A stretch of DNA of 64,000 nucleotides, from positions 35,567 through 99,566 of the forward strand of contig CAMBYH010000002.1 in assembly GCA_945872065.1 (NCBI GenBank), given 5' to 3'. The notes under the pieces were generated by a model. It saw nothing but the letters and a program-made list of their open reading frames with translations. It was not told the DNA's origin and ran no database searches. The position numbers were made by a program, and so were the translations under genes. The stretch's first letter is position 1, and every line of letters starts with the position of its first letter. Shown piece by piece: positions 1 to 8,555 of the stretch. The stretch comes from Arsukibacterium tuosuense. GTDB taxonomy: Bacteria > Pseudomonadota > Gammaproteobacteria > Steroidobacterales > GCA-2729495.

Positions 1-427
1 TGGCCACCACCACCTCCTCCGGATCACGTCGATAGGCACCAAAGTAGACCTCGCCGAGCCGGGCATCAAGACAGCAGACTGCGGCATCTGCGACCGAGTT
101 TCGCAGTGCGCCTGCAGCGAGCGCTGCAAGTGTTGAAACCGGACACAAGGGTAGTCCCGTGGAATAACCAAGGCCCTGGGCGAGTGCCACTGCCACACGG
201 ACGCCGGTGAAACTGCCCGGGCCCGCGCCAAACGCAATGCAGTCGAGTTCGCTGAGCGATGTCCCGGTCTCAGCAAGCAACTCCTGGACCCACTGGTACA
301 CGGTCCGGGACGGCGCCTGCATACCGTGGGCCTCGCGAATCGCCAGCACATCACCCCGCAGCAGGGCAATACTCGGCAGGTCCGTCGCGGTTTCGATGGC
401 GAGACAAGTAAAGTGCGGGGGATGGAT
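1..427 (-). CDS. tsaB: TsaB, tRNA threonylcarbamoyladenosine biosynthesis protein (partial, C-terminus cut by window edge)
   Basis: TsaB is the non-catalytic partner of TsaD in making the t6A37 modification of ANN-decoding tRNAs. The minus-strand reading begins CLAIETATDLPSIALL, the first ASKHA strand, and contains the family signature FGAGPGSFTGVRVA followed by LAQGLGYSTGLPLCPVSTLAAL. About 140 residues are visible; the rest lies left of position 1. The start is odd. An in-frame TAG at 433-431 precedes the conserved strand, and no ATG, GTG or TTG lies between them. The only plausible initiator is ATC at 427-425, eight bases after a GAGG. A sequencing error is the alternative. The family call is firm, the start is not. 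Confidence 0.85.
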   Translation of the reverse strand, partial: MHPPHFTCLAIETATDLPSIALLRGDVLAIREAHGMQAPSRTVYQWVQELLAETGTSLSELDCIAFGAGPGSFTGVRVAVALAQGLGYSTGLPLCPVSTLAALAAGALRNSVADAAVCCLDARLGEVYFGAYRRDPEEVVVA

Positions 428-532
428 TGTCTAATCCTCAGTTCCGGAGCCGGCGCCAGCCCCATTGGCCCGCCGGTTGCCAGCATATGTTGACAGAGGT
501 CAGCAATCCCTGTGCCCGATTCATCATGCCCT

Positions 533-560
533 CTGACCGACGCAGACCTATCTGTATAAT
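533..560 (+). promoter_or_regulatory. Putative sigma-70 promoter for pckG
   Basis: A perfect -10 hexamer TATAAT lies at 555-560. A CTGACC box at 533-538 matches four of six -35 bases, with 16 bp between them. Transcription would start near 567, about 48 bases before pckG. The gene has an AAGGAC Shine-Dalgarno just before its ATG. Confidence 0.5.
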
Positions 561-614
561 GAGGCCCCTTCGCCGGACGGACACCTGGCGACGGTCATCT
601 TACAAGGACATCCA

Positions 615-2357
615 ATGACGACGAGTAACGCAGCGCTTCAGGGCTGGGTGCGGGACGTAGAAGCCCTCACGAAACCCGCCTCCATCCACTGGTGTGACGG
701 GTCGGATGCCGAGTACCGGATGCTTCTTGACCAGATGGTCGTCTCAGGGGACCTCCTGCCGCTGAACCCGAAGACTTATCCCAACTGCTACCTGCACCGC
801 TCCAACCCGTCCGACGTGGCACGCGTTGAGCACCTGACCTTCGTCTGCACACCCACCCGGGATGCGGCAGGCCCGAACAACAACTGGATGACTCCGGCAG
901 AAGCCCACGAGAAGATGGACCGTCTTTTTGCAGGTGCGATGCAGGGGCGGACCCTCTACGTGGTGCCGTACTGCATGGGCCCTATCGAGTCACCCTACGC
1001 CCGCTGCGGTGTCGAGATTACCGACAGCGCCTACGTCGCAGCCAACATGCGGCTGATGACCCGCATGGGCAGTGCAGCCCTCCAGCGCATAGAACGGGAC
1101 AACAAGTTCGTCCGTGGCCTGCATTCCACTGGCACTCTTGATCCCAACAGTCGATTCATCATGCACTTTCCTGACGAACTGCTGATCCAGAGCTTCGGCT
1201 CGGGCTACGGCGGCAATGCCCTGCTCGGCAAGAAGTGTCACGCTCTGCGTATTGCCAGCTGGCAAGCCCAGAAGGAAGGCTGGCTGGCGGAGCACATGCT
1301 GCTCGTGGAGATCGAGAGCCCAACCGGCGAGAAGCACAACCTGGCCGCGGCCTTCCCGTCGGCCTGCGGCAAGACCAATCTGGCGATGCTGATTCCTCCC
1401 GCTTCACTATCGGGTTGGAAGGTTCGGACACTGGGCGACGACATCGCCTGGCTCCATCTGGATGAGACAGGCCAGATGCGGGCCATCAATCCGGAATCCG
1501 GGTATTTCGGCGTGGTTCCTGGCACGGGACCCAAGACCAATCAGAACGCCTTCGAGATGATCCAGAGCGATACGATCTTCACGAATGTCGCGCTGACGGC
1601 CAATAACGAGCCCTGGTGGGAGGGCAAGGGCAGCGGCAGCCCCGCCATCGACTGGCAGGGCCGTCCCTACGACCCGAAGAACGGACCGGCTGCCCACCCG
1701 AATGCCCGGTTCACGGTCTCGGCGCCCCGGAACCCCAGCTACTCCCCGCTTGCGGACGACCCGAAAGGTGTGCCTATCAGCGCCATCATATTCGGCGGCC
1801 GGCGGCGCGGACTGGCCCCGCTGGTTTACCAGGCCAAGAGCTGGCAACACGGCGTCCTCGTTGGTGCCGGCGTCGCCTCGGAAACCACAGCAGCAGCCAC
1901 GGGGACCGTTGGCGTTACGCGTCGGGATCCCATGGCCATGAAGCCCTTCTGTGGCTATAACTTTGGTGACTACTGGCAGCACTGGCTGAGCTTTGCGCAA
2001 CGCTCAAGCAAGTTGCCGGCGATCTTCCACGTCAACTGGTTTCGGCAGGACGACCAGGGCCGCTTTCTGTGGCCGGGCTTCGGCGACAACCTGCGCGTAC
2101 TCCAGTGGATCATCGACCGCTGCGAGGCCAGAGTGGGCGCCCTGGAAACGCCCATTGGCTTTCTCCCCAAGGCTGGCGACATCGATATGGAGGGTGTCGA
2201 GCTGCTACCCGGCGCAATGCATGCGTTGCTGGCCGTCGAGGCCCAGGCCTGGCGGGAGGAAATGGCCTCAGTGGAGACCTACCTGCTGGAGTTCGGGACG
2301 CACCTGCCCGGCGAACTCCTGGCGGAGCATCGGCGAGTGGTCAGTAGCCTGAACTGA
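615..2357 (+). CDS. pckG: Phosphoenolpyruvate carboxykinase, GTP type
   Basis: Cytosolic enzyme that interconverts oxaloacetate + GTP with PEP + CO2 + GDP, the entry step of gluconeogenesis. The 580 residues are near full family length. The GTP-class kinase-1 loop FPSACGKTN lies at 247-255, with the reactive cysteine at 251. The kinase-2 motif GDDIAW lies at 274-279, followed by NPESGYFGV at 292-300. The substrate region MGPIESPYARCGVEITDS is near 121-138, and the guanine-pocket region includes GGRRRGLAPLVYQ. It is a single gene with its own promoter, facing the cyclase-FHA gene with only 16 bases between the stops. No lesion was seen. Confidence 0.96.
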   Translation: MTTSNAALQGWVRDVEALTKPASIHWCDGSDAEYRMLLDQMVVSGDLLPLNPKTYPNCYLHRSNPSDVARVEHLTFVCTPTRDAAGPNNNWMTPAEAHEKMDRLFAGAMQGRTLYVVPYCMGPIESPYARCGVEITDSAYVAANMRLMTRMGSAALQRIERDNKFVRGLHSTGTLDPNSRFIMHFPDELLIQSFGSGYGGNALLGKKCHALRIASWQAQKEGWLAEHMLLVEIESPTGEKHNLAAAFPSACGKTNLAMLIPPASLSGWKVRTLGDDIAWLHLDETGQMRAINPESGYFGVVPGTGPKTNQNAFEMIQSDTIFTNVALTANNEPWWEGKGSGSPAIDWQGRPYDPKNGPAAHPNARFTVSAPRNPSYSPLADDPKGVPISAIIFGGRRRGLAPLVYQAKSWQHGVLVGAGVASETTAAATGTVGVTRRDPMAMKPFCGYNFGDYWQHWLSFAQRSSKLPAIFHVNWFRQDDQGRFLWPGFGDNLRVLQWIIDRCEARVGALETPIGFLPKAGDIDMEGVELLPGAMHALLAVEAQAWREEMASVETYLLEFGTHLPGELLAEHRRVVSSLN

Positions 2358-2373
2358 CCCGCAGCGACCCGGG

Positions 2374-3285
2374 CTATTCCTCGACCAGATACTCGATGGC
2401 GAGGGGTGTGCCGCGCGCAGCGACTCTTCCCATGCTGATCACGCCACTGCCCGTCAGGGCCATACTGTCGCGACGCACGTAGAGTTCTTCGCCGGCATCC
2501 TGCTGGACAAACGTCCCGTTGGTACTCTCATCGACAAGCACGAAGCGATTTCGTGCGGCGTCAATCCGCGCATGGACGCGGGAAATCAGGTTGCCCTTGA
2601 TGACCACGTCATTCTCATCGGCCCGCCCCATCGTAATCAGCACCTTGCCGTTCTGACCCACTACCAGCTCCTCGCCGCGAAACCTCAGGCGGAGCCTGGT
2701 AGCCGGTGTCGGTGGGCGGGCAGAAGGATCAATTGAAGGCAACATGTTCGTCGCCTCTTCGGGCTGCCAGAGCACCTCAAAGACCGCCACTTCGTCGGAC
2801 TGACCCTTGGGCGTGGCCACGTCGATCTGGCGAACCAAGGCCTTCCACTGGGGAGTCAGCTGCTCAACCAGCGTACTGGTCGTCAGGATCTGGCCTGCCT
2901 TGGCCTGGGAGGTCATGCGGTTGGCCGTATGCACCGCAGCGCCGAAGATGTCGCGATCCTCGGTCACGACGGGGCCGAAATGGCAACCGATCCGAATGGA
3001 CACCTGAGAGTCGTCAGTCTCTATACGGATCGTATTGGTGATCCGCTGCTGCATCTGATTGGCCGCATTCAGCGCATCATCGGCCGACGGGAAGGTAGAC
3101 ATTACTTCGTCCCCCATCGTCTTGATCACCGTGCCGCCGTAGTGCTCGGTCGCCTGCTTCATCACAGCCAGGCACTGCTGCACGGTCGCCCGGGCCCGGT
3201 CATCCCCCAATACCTCATAGAGGTGGGTACTTGCGACTACATCGGCAAACAGAATGGCGAGGGTTTTTTCAGAGCCCGCAGTCAC
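2374..3285 (-). CDS. Class III nucleotidyl cyclase fused to an FHA domain
   Basis: Soluble 303-residue protein with an N-terminal class III cyclase domain (about 5-170) and a C-terminal FHA domain (about 205-295). Metal-binding aspartates are visible at D15 (LFADVVAST) and D59 (KTMGDEV), with K55 at the usual base-specifying position and R123 as the transition-state arginine. The expected asparagine in the GxxVNxAxR helix is His119 (GAAVHTANR), so activity may be weak or altered. The FHA half shows GRADENDV, SRVHA and STNGTF, the phosphothreonine-binding signature. The start is GTG. Family knowledge supports cAMP production; substrate and phosphoprotein partner are unknown. A second FHA protein lies at 18980-20284. 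Confidence 0.85.
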   Translation of the reverse strand: MTAGSEKTLAILFADVVASTHLYEVLGDDRARATVQQCLAVMKQATEHYGGTVIKTMGDEVMSTFPSADDALNAANQMQQRITNTIRIETDDSQVSIRIGCHFGPVVTEDRDIFGAAVHTANRMTSQAKAGQILTTSTLVEQLTPQWKALVRQIDVATPKGQSDEVAVFEVLWQPEEATNMLPSIDPSARPPTPATRLRLRFRGEELVVGQNGKVLITMGRADENDVVIKGNLISRVHARIDAARNRFVLVDESTNGTFVQQDAGEELYVRRDSMALTGSGVISMGRVAARGTPLAIEYLVEE

Positions 3286-3358
3286 ACGTCACCGGTTCGC
3301 AATATGTTAAACAGGGACTTAGTATGCCACGGCCAGCCGCAGCAATCCCCGGGTATCG

Positions 3359-4177
3359 TCAGCGCTCTGCGATCAGGTAGGCCACCCAGCCCGCGTCCGC
3401 CTCACCGCGGGTTTCCGGCGTAAACACGCCATTCCCGCGCCCGTCCTTGCCAGTACCTTCCCACCATACCGTCACGCGACTAAAGCCCGCCTCGGTCAGG
3501 AGCTCCTGAAGCTCAGGAAGCGTCCACAGCCGCCAGTCGTAGGTAAAGGCCTTCTCGATCTTTGATCCGTCGGGAAACCTGAAGTCGATATGGCAGAGGA
3601 TGTCACTGGTCACCGGGTAATACTTCTCCTGGTGCCATACGTAGGTAAAGCCCTTGCACTTCGTGGTCTCGCGCAGCTCCTTGTAGGCCTCGTAACCACC
3701 ATAGGCATCCAGAAAGAATATGCCGTCGGCTTCCAGCGCTTCCCGCACCCGCCGGAAGTAGCGGAGCATGGCTGGCCGGGTCTTGAACACCCAGTAGCTG
3801 AAGTTAAACGCCCCAACGACATCCACGGGATCCGTCTTCACTCGGGCCACGTCACCGCGCACGAACTGAACGCGCTCCTGCTGGGACTCCTTGAGGCGGG
3901 AGAAATGCCGCTCGTGCCCCCAGGCCAGCACCTCAGGATCCAAATCAACGCCAATGGCGCGTCTCCTCGGTCCGCCACGGACCCACTCGCAGGCGATGGC
4001 GCCGGTCCCGCAGAAGTCTTCCCGCAGACTCTGGGGCGCCCTGCCCCGGATCTTGCGAAAGGTATCCACGATGTACTCACACTCCGCGTCGGGAGTCTGC
4101 ACCGCCGCCTCGTAGGTCTCGTGTAGATCCGCCAGTTGCGCCATCGTCGGTTTGCGTGGCGTGCCGCCATCAGCCAT
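3359..4177 (-). CDS. Class I SAM-dependent methyltransferase, substrate unknown
   Basis: 272-residue soluble protein with a Rossmann methyltransferase fold. Motif I is REDFCGTGAIACEW at about 52-65. The acidic end of strand 2 is GVDLDPEVL at about 76-84, and FVRGDVARV is a motif-III-like stretch. Its first codons overlap the end of dusA by eight bases, so the two are probably co-translated in the run formylglutamate amidohydrolase-dusA-methyltransferase. The neighbour suggests, but does not prove, an RNA substrate. I cannot assign it to a named methyltransferase. Confidence 0.8.
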   Translation of the reverse strand: MADGGTPRKPTMAQLADLHETYEAAVQTPDAECEYIVDTFRKIRGRAPQSLREDFCGTGAIACEWVRGGPRRRAIGVDLDPEVLAWGHERHFSRLKESQQERVQFVRGDVARVKTDPVDVVGAFNFSYWVFKTRPAMLRYFRRVREALEADGIFFLDAYGGYEAYKELRETTKCKGFTYVWHQEKYYPVTSDILCHIDFRFPDGSKIEKAFTYDWRLWTLPELQELLTEAGFSRVTVWWEGTGKDGRGNGVFTPETRGEADAGWVAYLIAER

Positions 4178-5213
4178 TGCTCAAGACTCCCTTTGAAACA
4201 GAATTTTCGCCAACCTCATCCAGCGCGGACAGCAAGACGTCCGGACTCGCATCCGGCCGGGCTGCGCCGAGCGTAATGGCCCGCCGCCAGCTCCTGGCGC
4301 CAGGCTGGCCATGATACAGGCCCAGAAGGTGTCGGCTGATGTGGTGCAAGCGGGTCCCCGACTGACACTCGCGCCGGGCGTAATCCACCATCCCCGCTAC
4401 GACAGCAGCCCGACTCTGGGGCCCCCCTCGTCCATCAGCCACCAGAAAGGCGGCGTCCAGTTCGGTAAGCCACCAGGGATCAGCATAGGCCTTGCGCCCG
4501 ATCATCACCCCATCGAGTCCAGCCGCAAGATGCTGACGGACACCGTCCGCGGAATCGATTCCACCGTTGATGATGAGCCGCAGATCGGGAAAATCCCGGC
4601 GTAGCTGGTAGACAACGTCATAGCGCAGAGGCGGTACCGTGCGGTTCTCCTTTGGTGAGAGCCCGGAGAGGTAGGCTTTTCTGGCGTGGAGAATGAAGGT
4701 CTTGCAGCCGGCAGCAGCAACAACGCCAACGAAGTCGCGGACAAAGCCGTAGTCGTCCCGGTCATCCAGGCCTATCCTGGTCTTGACCGTCACCGGAACA
4801 GGGGTTACTCCCTGCATCGCCACGACACACTGGCCAACCAGGTCAGGTGACTTCATGAGACAGGCTCCGAACGCCCCGTCTGACACACGCTCGCTGGGGC
4901 ACCCGGCGTTCAGGTTGATCTCGTCATAGCCATAGTCGGAAGCACGCTTAGCAGCTGCGGCAAGCAACGCCGGATCACTGCCCCCCAACTGGACTGCGAC
5001 CGGTTCCTCGGAAGGATCGAAGCGCAGCAGCCGGTCCGCTGACCCGCGAACGATCGCCGCGGCAGTCAGCATCTCGGTGTAGAGACGCACTCGCGGCGAG
5101 AGCAGCCGCAGGAAGTAGCGGCAGTGCCGGTCGGTGCAGTCCATCATGGGAGCCACGGACACGCGCCACTCGCCCGCCGGCATGGCTCCGGCCTGCGAAT
5201 CGATGGAGTTCAT
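4170..5213 (-). CDS. dusA: tRNA-dihydrouridine(20/20a) synthase DusA
   Basis: FMN-dependent enzyme that reduces U20/U20a in the tRNA D-loop with NADPH. The 347 residues begin with the FMN-binding strand SVAPMMDCTDRHCRYF (about 19-34). The catalytic cysteine is C105 in LNAGCPSERV. VKTRIGLDD and a LIINGGI strand follow, as in DusA rather than DusB or DusC. The start ATG overlaps the upstream stop in an ATGA arrangement, and the end overlaps the methyltransferase start, so this is a translationally coupled operon. Confidence 0.94.
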   Translation of the reverse strand: MNSIDSQAGAMPAGEWRVSVAPMMDCTDRHCRYFLRLLSPRVRLYTEMLTAAAIVRGSADRLLRFDPSEEPVAVQLGGSDPALLAAAAKRASDYGYDEINLNAGCPSERVSDGAFGACLMKSPDLVGQCVVAMQGVTPVPVTVKTRIGLDDRDDYGFVRDFVGVVAAAGCKTFILHARKAYLSGLSPKENRTVPPLRYDVVYQLRRDFPDLRLIINGGIDSADGVRQHLAAGLDGVMIGRKAYADPWWLTELDAAFLVADGRGGPQSRAAVVAGMVDYARRECQSGTRLHHISRHLLGLYHGQPGARSWRRAITLGAARPDASPDVLLSALDEVGENSVSKGVLSNG

Positions 5214-6028
5214 GACATGCCGTCGCGGGAAGTTGACTTTGGCGGGCTCGATGCAGGGAGCACGGCATTGAGTATGGGGCGCAGGGCCTTACTGAGCAAC
5301 GTCGCCCAATGGGTAACTCCCTGCAGCGTCAGCAAGAGATCCTGCCGTACCTCTATCGAGACGTGAGGCAAGCCCCGGCTCTCTGCATGGGCATCGATGG
5401 TGTATCCCGCAGGATGACGCCCGGAATAGGGCTCGTTGTCGCCTACCTTGATCGCTGCGTCCGACCGGAGGGCCTCAAGCAACGGGGCAGCTATACGCGC
5501 ATCCGTATCCCACAGGACACCAACATGCCAGGGACGGGCAGCGCCGCTCAGGGCAGGGGTAAAGCTGTGAATGGCCACCAGGGCGGGCAATGCCGCCAGC
5601 CTGGCGAGGCCGCCCGCTACAGCAGCATGATAGGGCTGGTACAGCGCAGTAGTCCGGGTGTCTCGTTGTTCGCCGGTGAGGCGGCGATTGCCGGGTACGA
5701 CCACCCCGTCGCTGATTTCGGGAAATGCTGACGGATCGTGGAGATGGCGGTTGCAGTCCACGACAAGCCGGGAGTAACCCGACAGGACGGCGGGCACCTG
5801 CATTAGCGCAGCCAGCTTCCGGGTCAGTGCAGCGGCGCCAATATCGACGGCGATATGTCCGTCCAGATCCGCCAGAGACAGGCCAAGGTTTCCCAGCAGC
5901 ATTGGCACCCGGGAACTGGCATGGTCACAGGTCAGCAGGGCCGGATGCGCGATGCTTTCGGGCCACCACTCCTCGAATGCCGGCGGCTCCAGGGGACTGA
6001 GCAGTGGACTGGGCGTGGACATGGTCAC
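5210..6028 (-). CDS. N-formylglutamate amidohydrolase family protein
   Basis: 272-residue cytosolic hydrolase of the HutG/N-formylglutamate deformylase family. These zinc enzymes release formate from N-formylglutamate at the end of one histidine-degradation route. Family marks are LLTCDHASSRVP with its metal-ligand region, DIGAAALT, SRLVVDCNR, and VAIHSFTP. No other hut gene is near, so the true substrate may differ. GTG at 6028 and ATG at 6022 are both possible starts. It is first in the three-gene run with dusA and the methyltransferase. Confidence 0.82.
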   Translation of the reverse strand: MTMSTPSPLLSPLEPPAFEEWWPESIAHPALLTCDHASSRVPMLLGNLGLSLADLDGHIAVDIGAAALTRKLAALMQVPAVLSGYSRLVVDCNRHLHDPSAFPEISDGVVVPGNRRLTGEQRDTRTTALYQPYHAAVAGGLARLAALPALVAIHSFTPALSGAARPWHVGVLWDTDARIAAPLLEALRSDAAIKVGDNEPYSGRHPAGYTIDAHAESRGLPHVSIEVRQDLLLTLQGVTHWATLLSKALRPILNAVLPASSPPKSTSRDGMS

Positions 6029-6108
6029 AGTAACGACAGCTTCTGAGGCGCAGAGGTGGTGTTGTACCCTAGACTTAAGCCCTGAACAACGGACAGGAAA
6101 CAGACCCC

Positions 6109-7131
6109 ATGACGGAAGGCGGCTCTAACAAGGGCACGGGCAAGGGCAAGGTACTGGTCACTGGTGGTGCGGGGTACATTGGCAGTCACGTGGTGCGTCA
6201 ACTCGCTGAAGCCGGCGAAGACATCGTGGTACTGGACAATCTCAGCACAGGCTTCCGGTCGGCCGTTACCCGGGGCACTCTGGTCGTGGGGGATACCGGG
6301 AACCGCAGCATCGTCCGTCAGCTTCTTGCGGAACACAAAGTCAGCGCCATACTCCATTTCGCCGCCCACACCATTGTTCCGGAGTCGGTGAGCAACCCGC
6401 TGAAGTACTACGGCAACAACACCTGCGCGACCCGCAACCTTATCGAGTGTGCAGTAGAGGCCGGCACAAAGCAGTTCATCTTCTCCTCGACTGCTGCTGT
6501 CTACGGCATGCCCCCGGGCGGGGTCGCGGCCGAAGACAGTCCGACGGTACCGATCAATCCCTACGGGACCTCGAAACTCATGAGCGAGTGGATGCTGCGG
6601 GACGCCAGCCACGCCTACGGACTGGACCATGTGGCCCTGCGGTACTTCAACGTTGCCGGCGCTGATCCGGGTGGAAGGATTGGTCAGTCGACACGGCACG
6701 CGACGCTGCTGACCAAGGTGGCCTGCGAAGCCGCAGTGGGCAAGCGCCCCCACGTCTCCATATTCGGCACGGACTATGCGACTCCCGACGGCACCGGGGT
6801 CCGCGATTACATTCACGTGGAAGACCTGGCCAGCGCACATCTGAACGCGCTTACGTACCTGCGCCAGGGCGGCACATCGACCACGCTTAACTGCGGGTAT
6901 GGTCACGGCTACAGCGTCCGTGAGGTACTTGCAGCCGTTGACCGCGCCAACGGCAATCCGGTGGTGCGGCGGGAGGAGCCCAGACGGGCCGGCGATCCGC
7001 CCATACTGATCGCGACAGCGGACAAGATTCGGCGGGTACTCGGGTGGCAGCCGCGGCATGACGACCTCGACTTTATCGTCCAGACCGCACTGCGCTGGGA
7101 ACGCAAGCTGCAACAGCAGCCGGCCGTCTAG
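6109..7131 (+). CDS. galE: UDP-glucose 4-epimerase
   Basis: NAD-dependent epimerase (extended SDR) interconverting UDP-glucose and UDP-galactose, supplying EPS precursors. The NAD loop VTGGAGYIGSH is near residues 16-26, the catalytic Ser/Thr region is FSSTAAVYG, and the active-site YxxxK is YGTSK. C-terminal GVRDYIHVEDLA and LNCGYGHGYSVREV are GalE signatures. The length of 340 is normal. The N-terminus carries a short glycine/lysine-rich extension before the first strand. The gene ends in a 4-base convergent overlap with prsR, so the two cannot share an operon. Confidence 0.95.
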   Translation: MTEGGSNKGTGKGKVLVTGGAGYIGSHVVRQLAEAGEDIVVLDNLSTGFRSAVTRGTLVVGDTGNRSIVRQLLAEHKVSAILHFAAHTIVPESVSNPLKYYGNNTCATRNLIECAVEAGTKQFIFSSTAAVYGMPPGGVAAEDSPTVPINPYGTSKLMSEWMLRDASHAYGLDHVALRYFNVAGADPGGRIGQSTRHATLLTKVACEAAVGKRPHVSIFGTDYATPDGTGVRDYIHVEDLASAHLNALTYLRQGGTSTTLNCGYGHGYSVREVLAAVDRANGNPVVRREEPRRAGDPPILIATADKIRRVLGWQPRHDDLDFIVQTALRWERKLQQQPAV

Positions 7132-8504
7132 GCGCCTCGCTCCTTGTCGTACTGGATGGCGTACTTCTCCAGAAGGTCGTAGAGCGTGGGACGAGTTACC
7201 CCGAGCAGCTGCGCCGTCTTGGAGATATTGCCATCCGCATAGGCCAGCGCATTCCGGATGGCCCGGGTCTCGGCGTCCTTGCGTACCTCCCTCAGGTTAA
7301 CGTTGGGCTGCTGCTCGCCGGCCGCCGCCAGGCCCAGGTCAGCGGCCGTAACGTAGCGGCCCTCCGCCATGATGACGGCGCCCTTCAGCTTGTTCTCCAT
7401 TTCCCGGACGTTGCCGGGCCAGTTGTAGTGCTCGATCGCGTTCTGTGCATCCGGACTGAACCCGCGGAACTGCCGCCGGTGCTGGGCTGCGTAACGCTCC
7501 AGCAGCGTTCGGGCCAGAAGGATGCGGCACCCTCCCTCCCGTTCGCGTAACGGCGGGATGCGAATGGTGATTTCACTGATCCGGTAGTAGAGATCCTCCC
7601 GGAAACGCCCTTCCTTGATCGCAGTGTCCAGATTCTGATTGGTGGCACACACCACCCGCACATCCACGGGAATCTCTTCACGACCACCGACCCGCTCCAC
7701 GACCCGCTCCTGCAGGAAGCGCAGCAGCTTGGCCTGAAGGGACAAGGGCATATCGCCTATCTCGTCAAGAAACAGCGTGCCGCCGTCGGCATGCTCGATC
7801 TTTCCGGGCGTCTGCTTCACAGCGCCGGTGTAGGCTCCCCGCTCGTAGCCAAAAAGCTCGCTCTCGAGGAGGTTCTCGGGAATGGCAGCGCAGTTGATGG
7901 CCACAAAGCCCTTGCTGATCCGGGGACTGAGGGAATGCAGGGCCCGGGCGAGGACTTCCTTGCCGGTACCGCTCTCACCCAGTAACAGTGTCGTTGCAGT
8001 GGTCGGTGCCACCTTCTCGATCATCCGGCAGACCTGCAGCATCTGCTCGCTGGCAGCCACCACGCCGTCCAGGGGTGAGGTGCTCTGCTCCTGCAACAGG
8101 CGCTGGTTCTGCCGCTCCAGGTCGTAGATGTGATAAGCGCGATCAACCAGGAGGTGCAACGTGCCGGTATCTACGGGCTTCTGATAGAAGTCGTAGGCAC
8201 CGAGCCCCACGGCGCGCACAGCATTTTCCTGGTCGCCATGGCCGGTGACAACGATGACCTTGGTGTCCGGCAGCAAAGCCAGGGTCTGCTCCAGGGCCAG
8301 GAAGCCTTCGTTGACACCCTCAGCATCGGGCGGGAGCCCAAGATCCTGGAGGACAACGGGCGGCTCGTGCCGACGCACTTGTGTCAGGGCACTCTCCCGA
8401 TCCTCGGCAACGAGCACTTCGTAATCATTGAAACACCATCGCAACTGGCTTTGCAGCCCCGGATCGTCCTCAACGATGAGCAGCTTTCTGCGTTGATCAG
8501 TCAA
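7128..8504 (-). CDS. prsR: PrsR-type sigma-54 response regulator of the PEP-CTERM/EPS system
   Basis: 458-residue NtrC-like activator. The receiver domain (1-125) has the phospho-acceptor D54 in VVLQDLGLPP, acidic DD at 13-14 and K109. The AAA+ domain has Walker A GESGTGKE (176-183), a sigma-54 contact loop GAYTGA (223-228; the usual form is GAFTGA) and LFLDEIGDMP. A Fis-type helix-turn-helix follows near the end (ISKTAQLLGVTRPTLYDLL). It closely resembles the PrsR family paired with PrsK in exosortase genomes. The start codon is TTG behind a strong GGAGG. It should activate sigma-54 promoters of EPS genes; candidate sites are listed separately. Confidence 0.92.
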   Translation of the reverse strand: MTDQRRKLLIVEDDPGLQSQLRWCFNDYEVLVAEDRESALTQVRRHEPPVVLQDLGLPPDAEGVNEGFLALEQTLALLPDTKVIVVTGHGDQENAVRAVGLGAYDFYQKPVDTGTLHLLVDRAYHIYDLERQNQRLLQEQSTSPLDGVVAASEQMLQVCRMIEKVAPTTATTLLLGESGTGKEVLARALHSLSPRISKGFVAINCAAIPENLLESELFGYERGAYTGAVKQTPGKIEHADGGTLFLDEIGDMPLSLQAKLLRFLQERVVERVGGREEIPVDVRVVCATNQNLDTAIKEGRFREDLYYRISEITIRIPPLREREGGCRILLARTLLERYAAQHRRQFRGFSPDAQNAIEHYNWPGNVREMENKLKGAVIMAEGRYVTAADLGLAAAGEQQPNVNLREVRKDAETRAIRNALAYADGNISKTAQLLGVTRPTLYDLLEKYAIQYDKERGA

Positions 8505-8514
8505 CAGCCTGTCC

Positions 8515-8527
8515 CCTCCTTAGGAGG
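8515..8527 (-). promoter_or_regulatory. Small hairpin containing the prsR ribosome binding site
   Basis: On the minus strand CCTCC-TAA-GGAGG forms a perfect 5-bp stem with a 3-base loop. Its right arm is the Shine-Dalgarno of prsR, ten bases before the TTG start. Folding would hide the binding site, which together with the TTG start suggests low or controlled translation. Whether it folds in the cell is inference. Confidence 0.4.
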
Positions 8528-8555
8528 CCGCATGATAGCTCACGAAGAACCGGCC

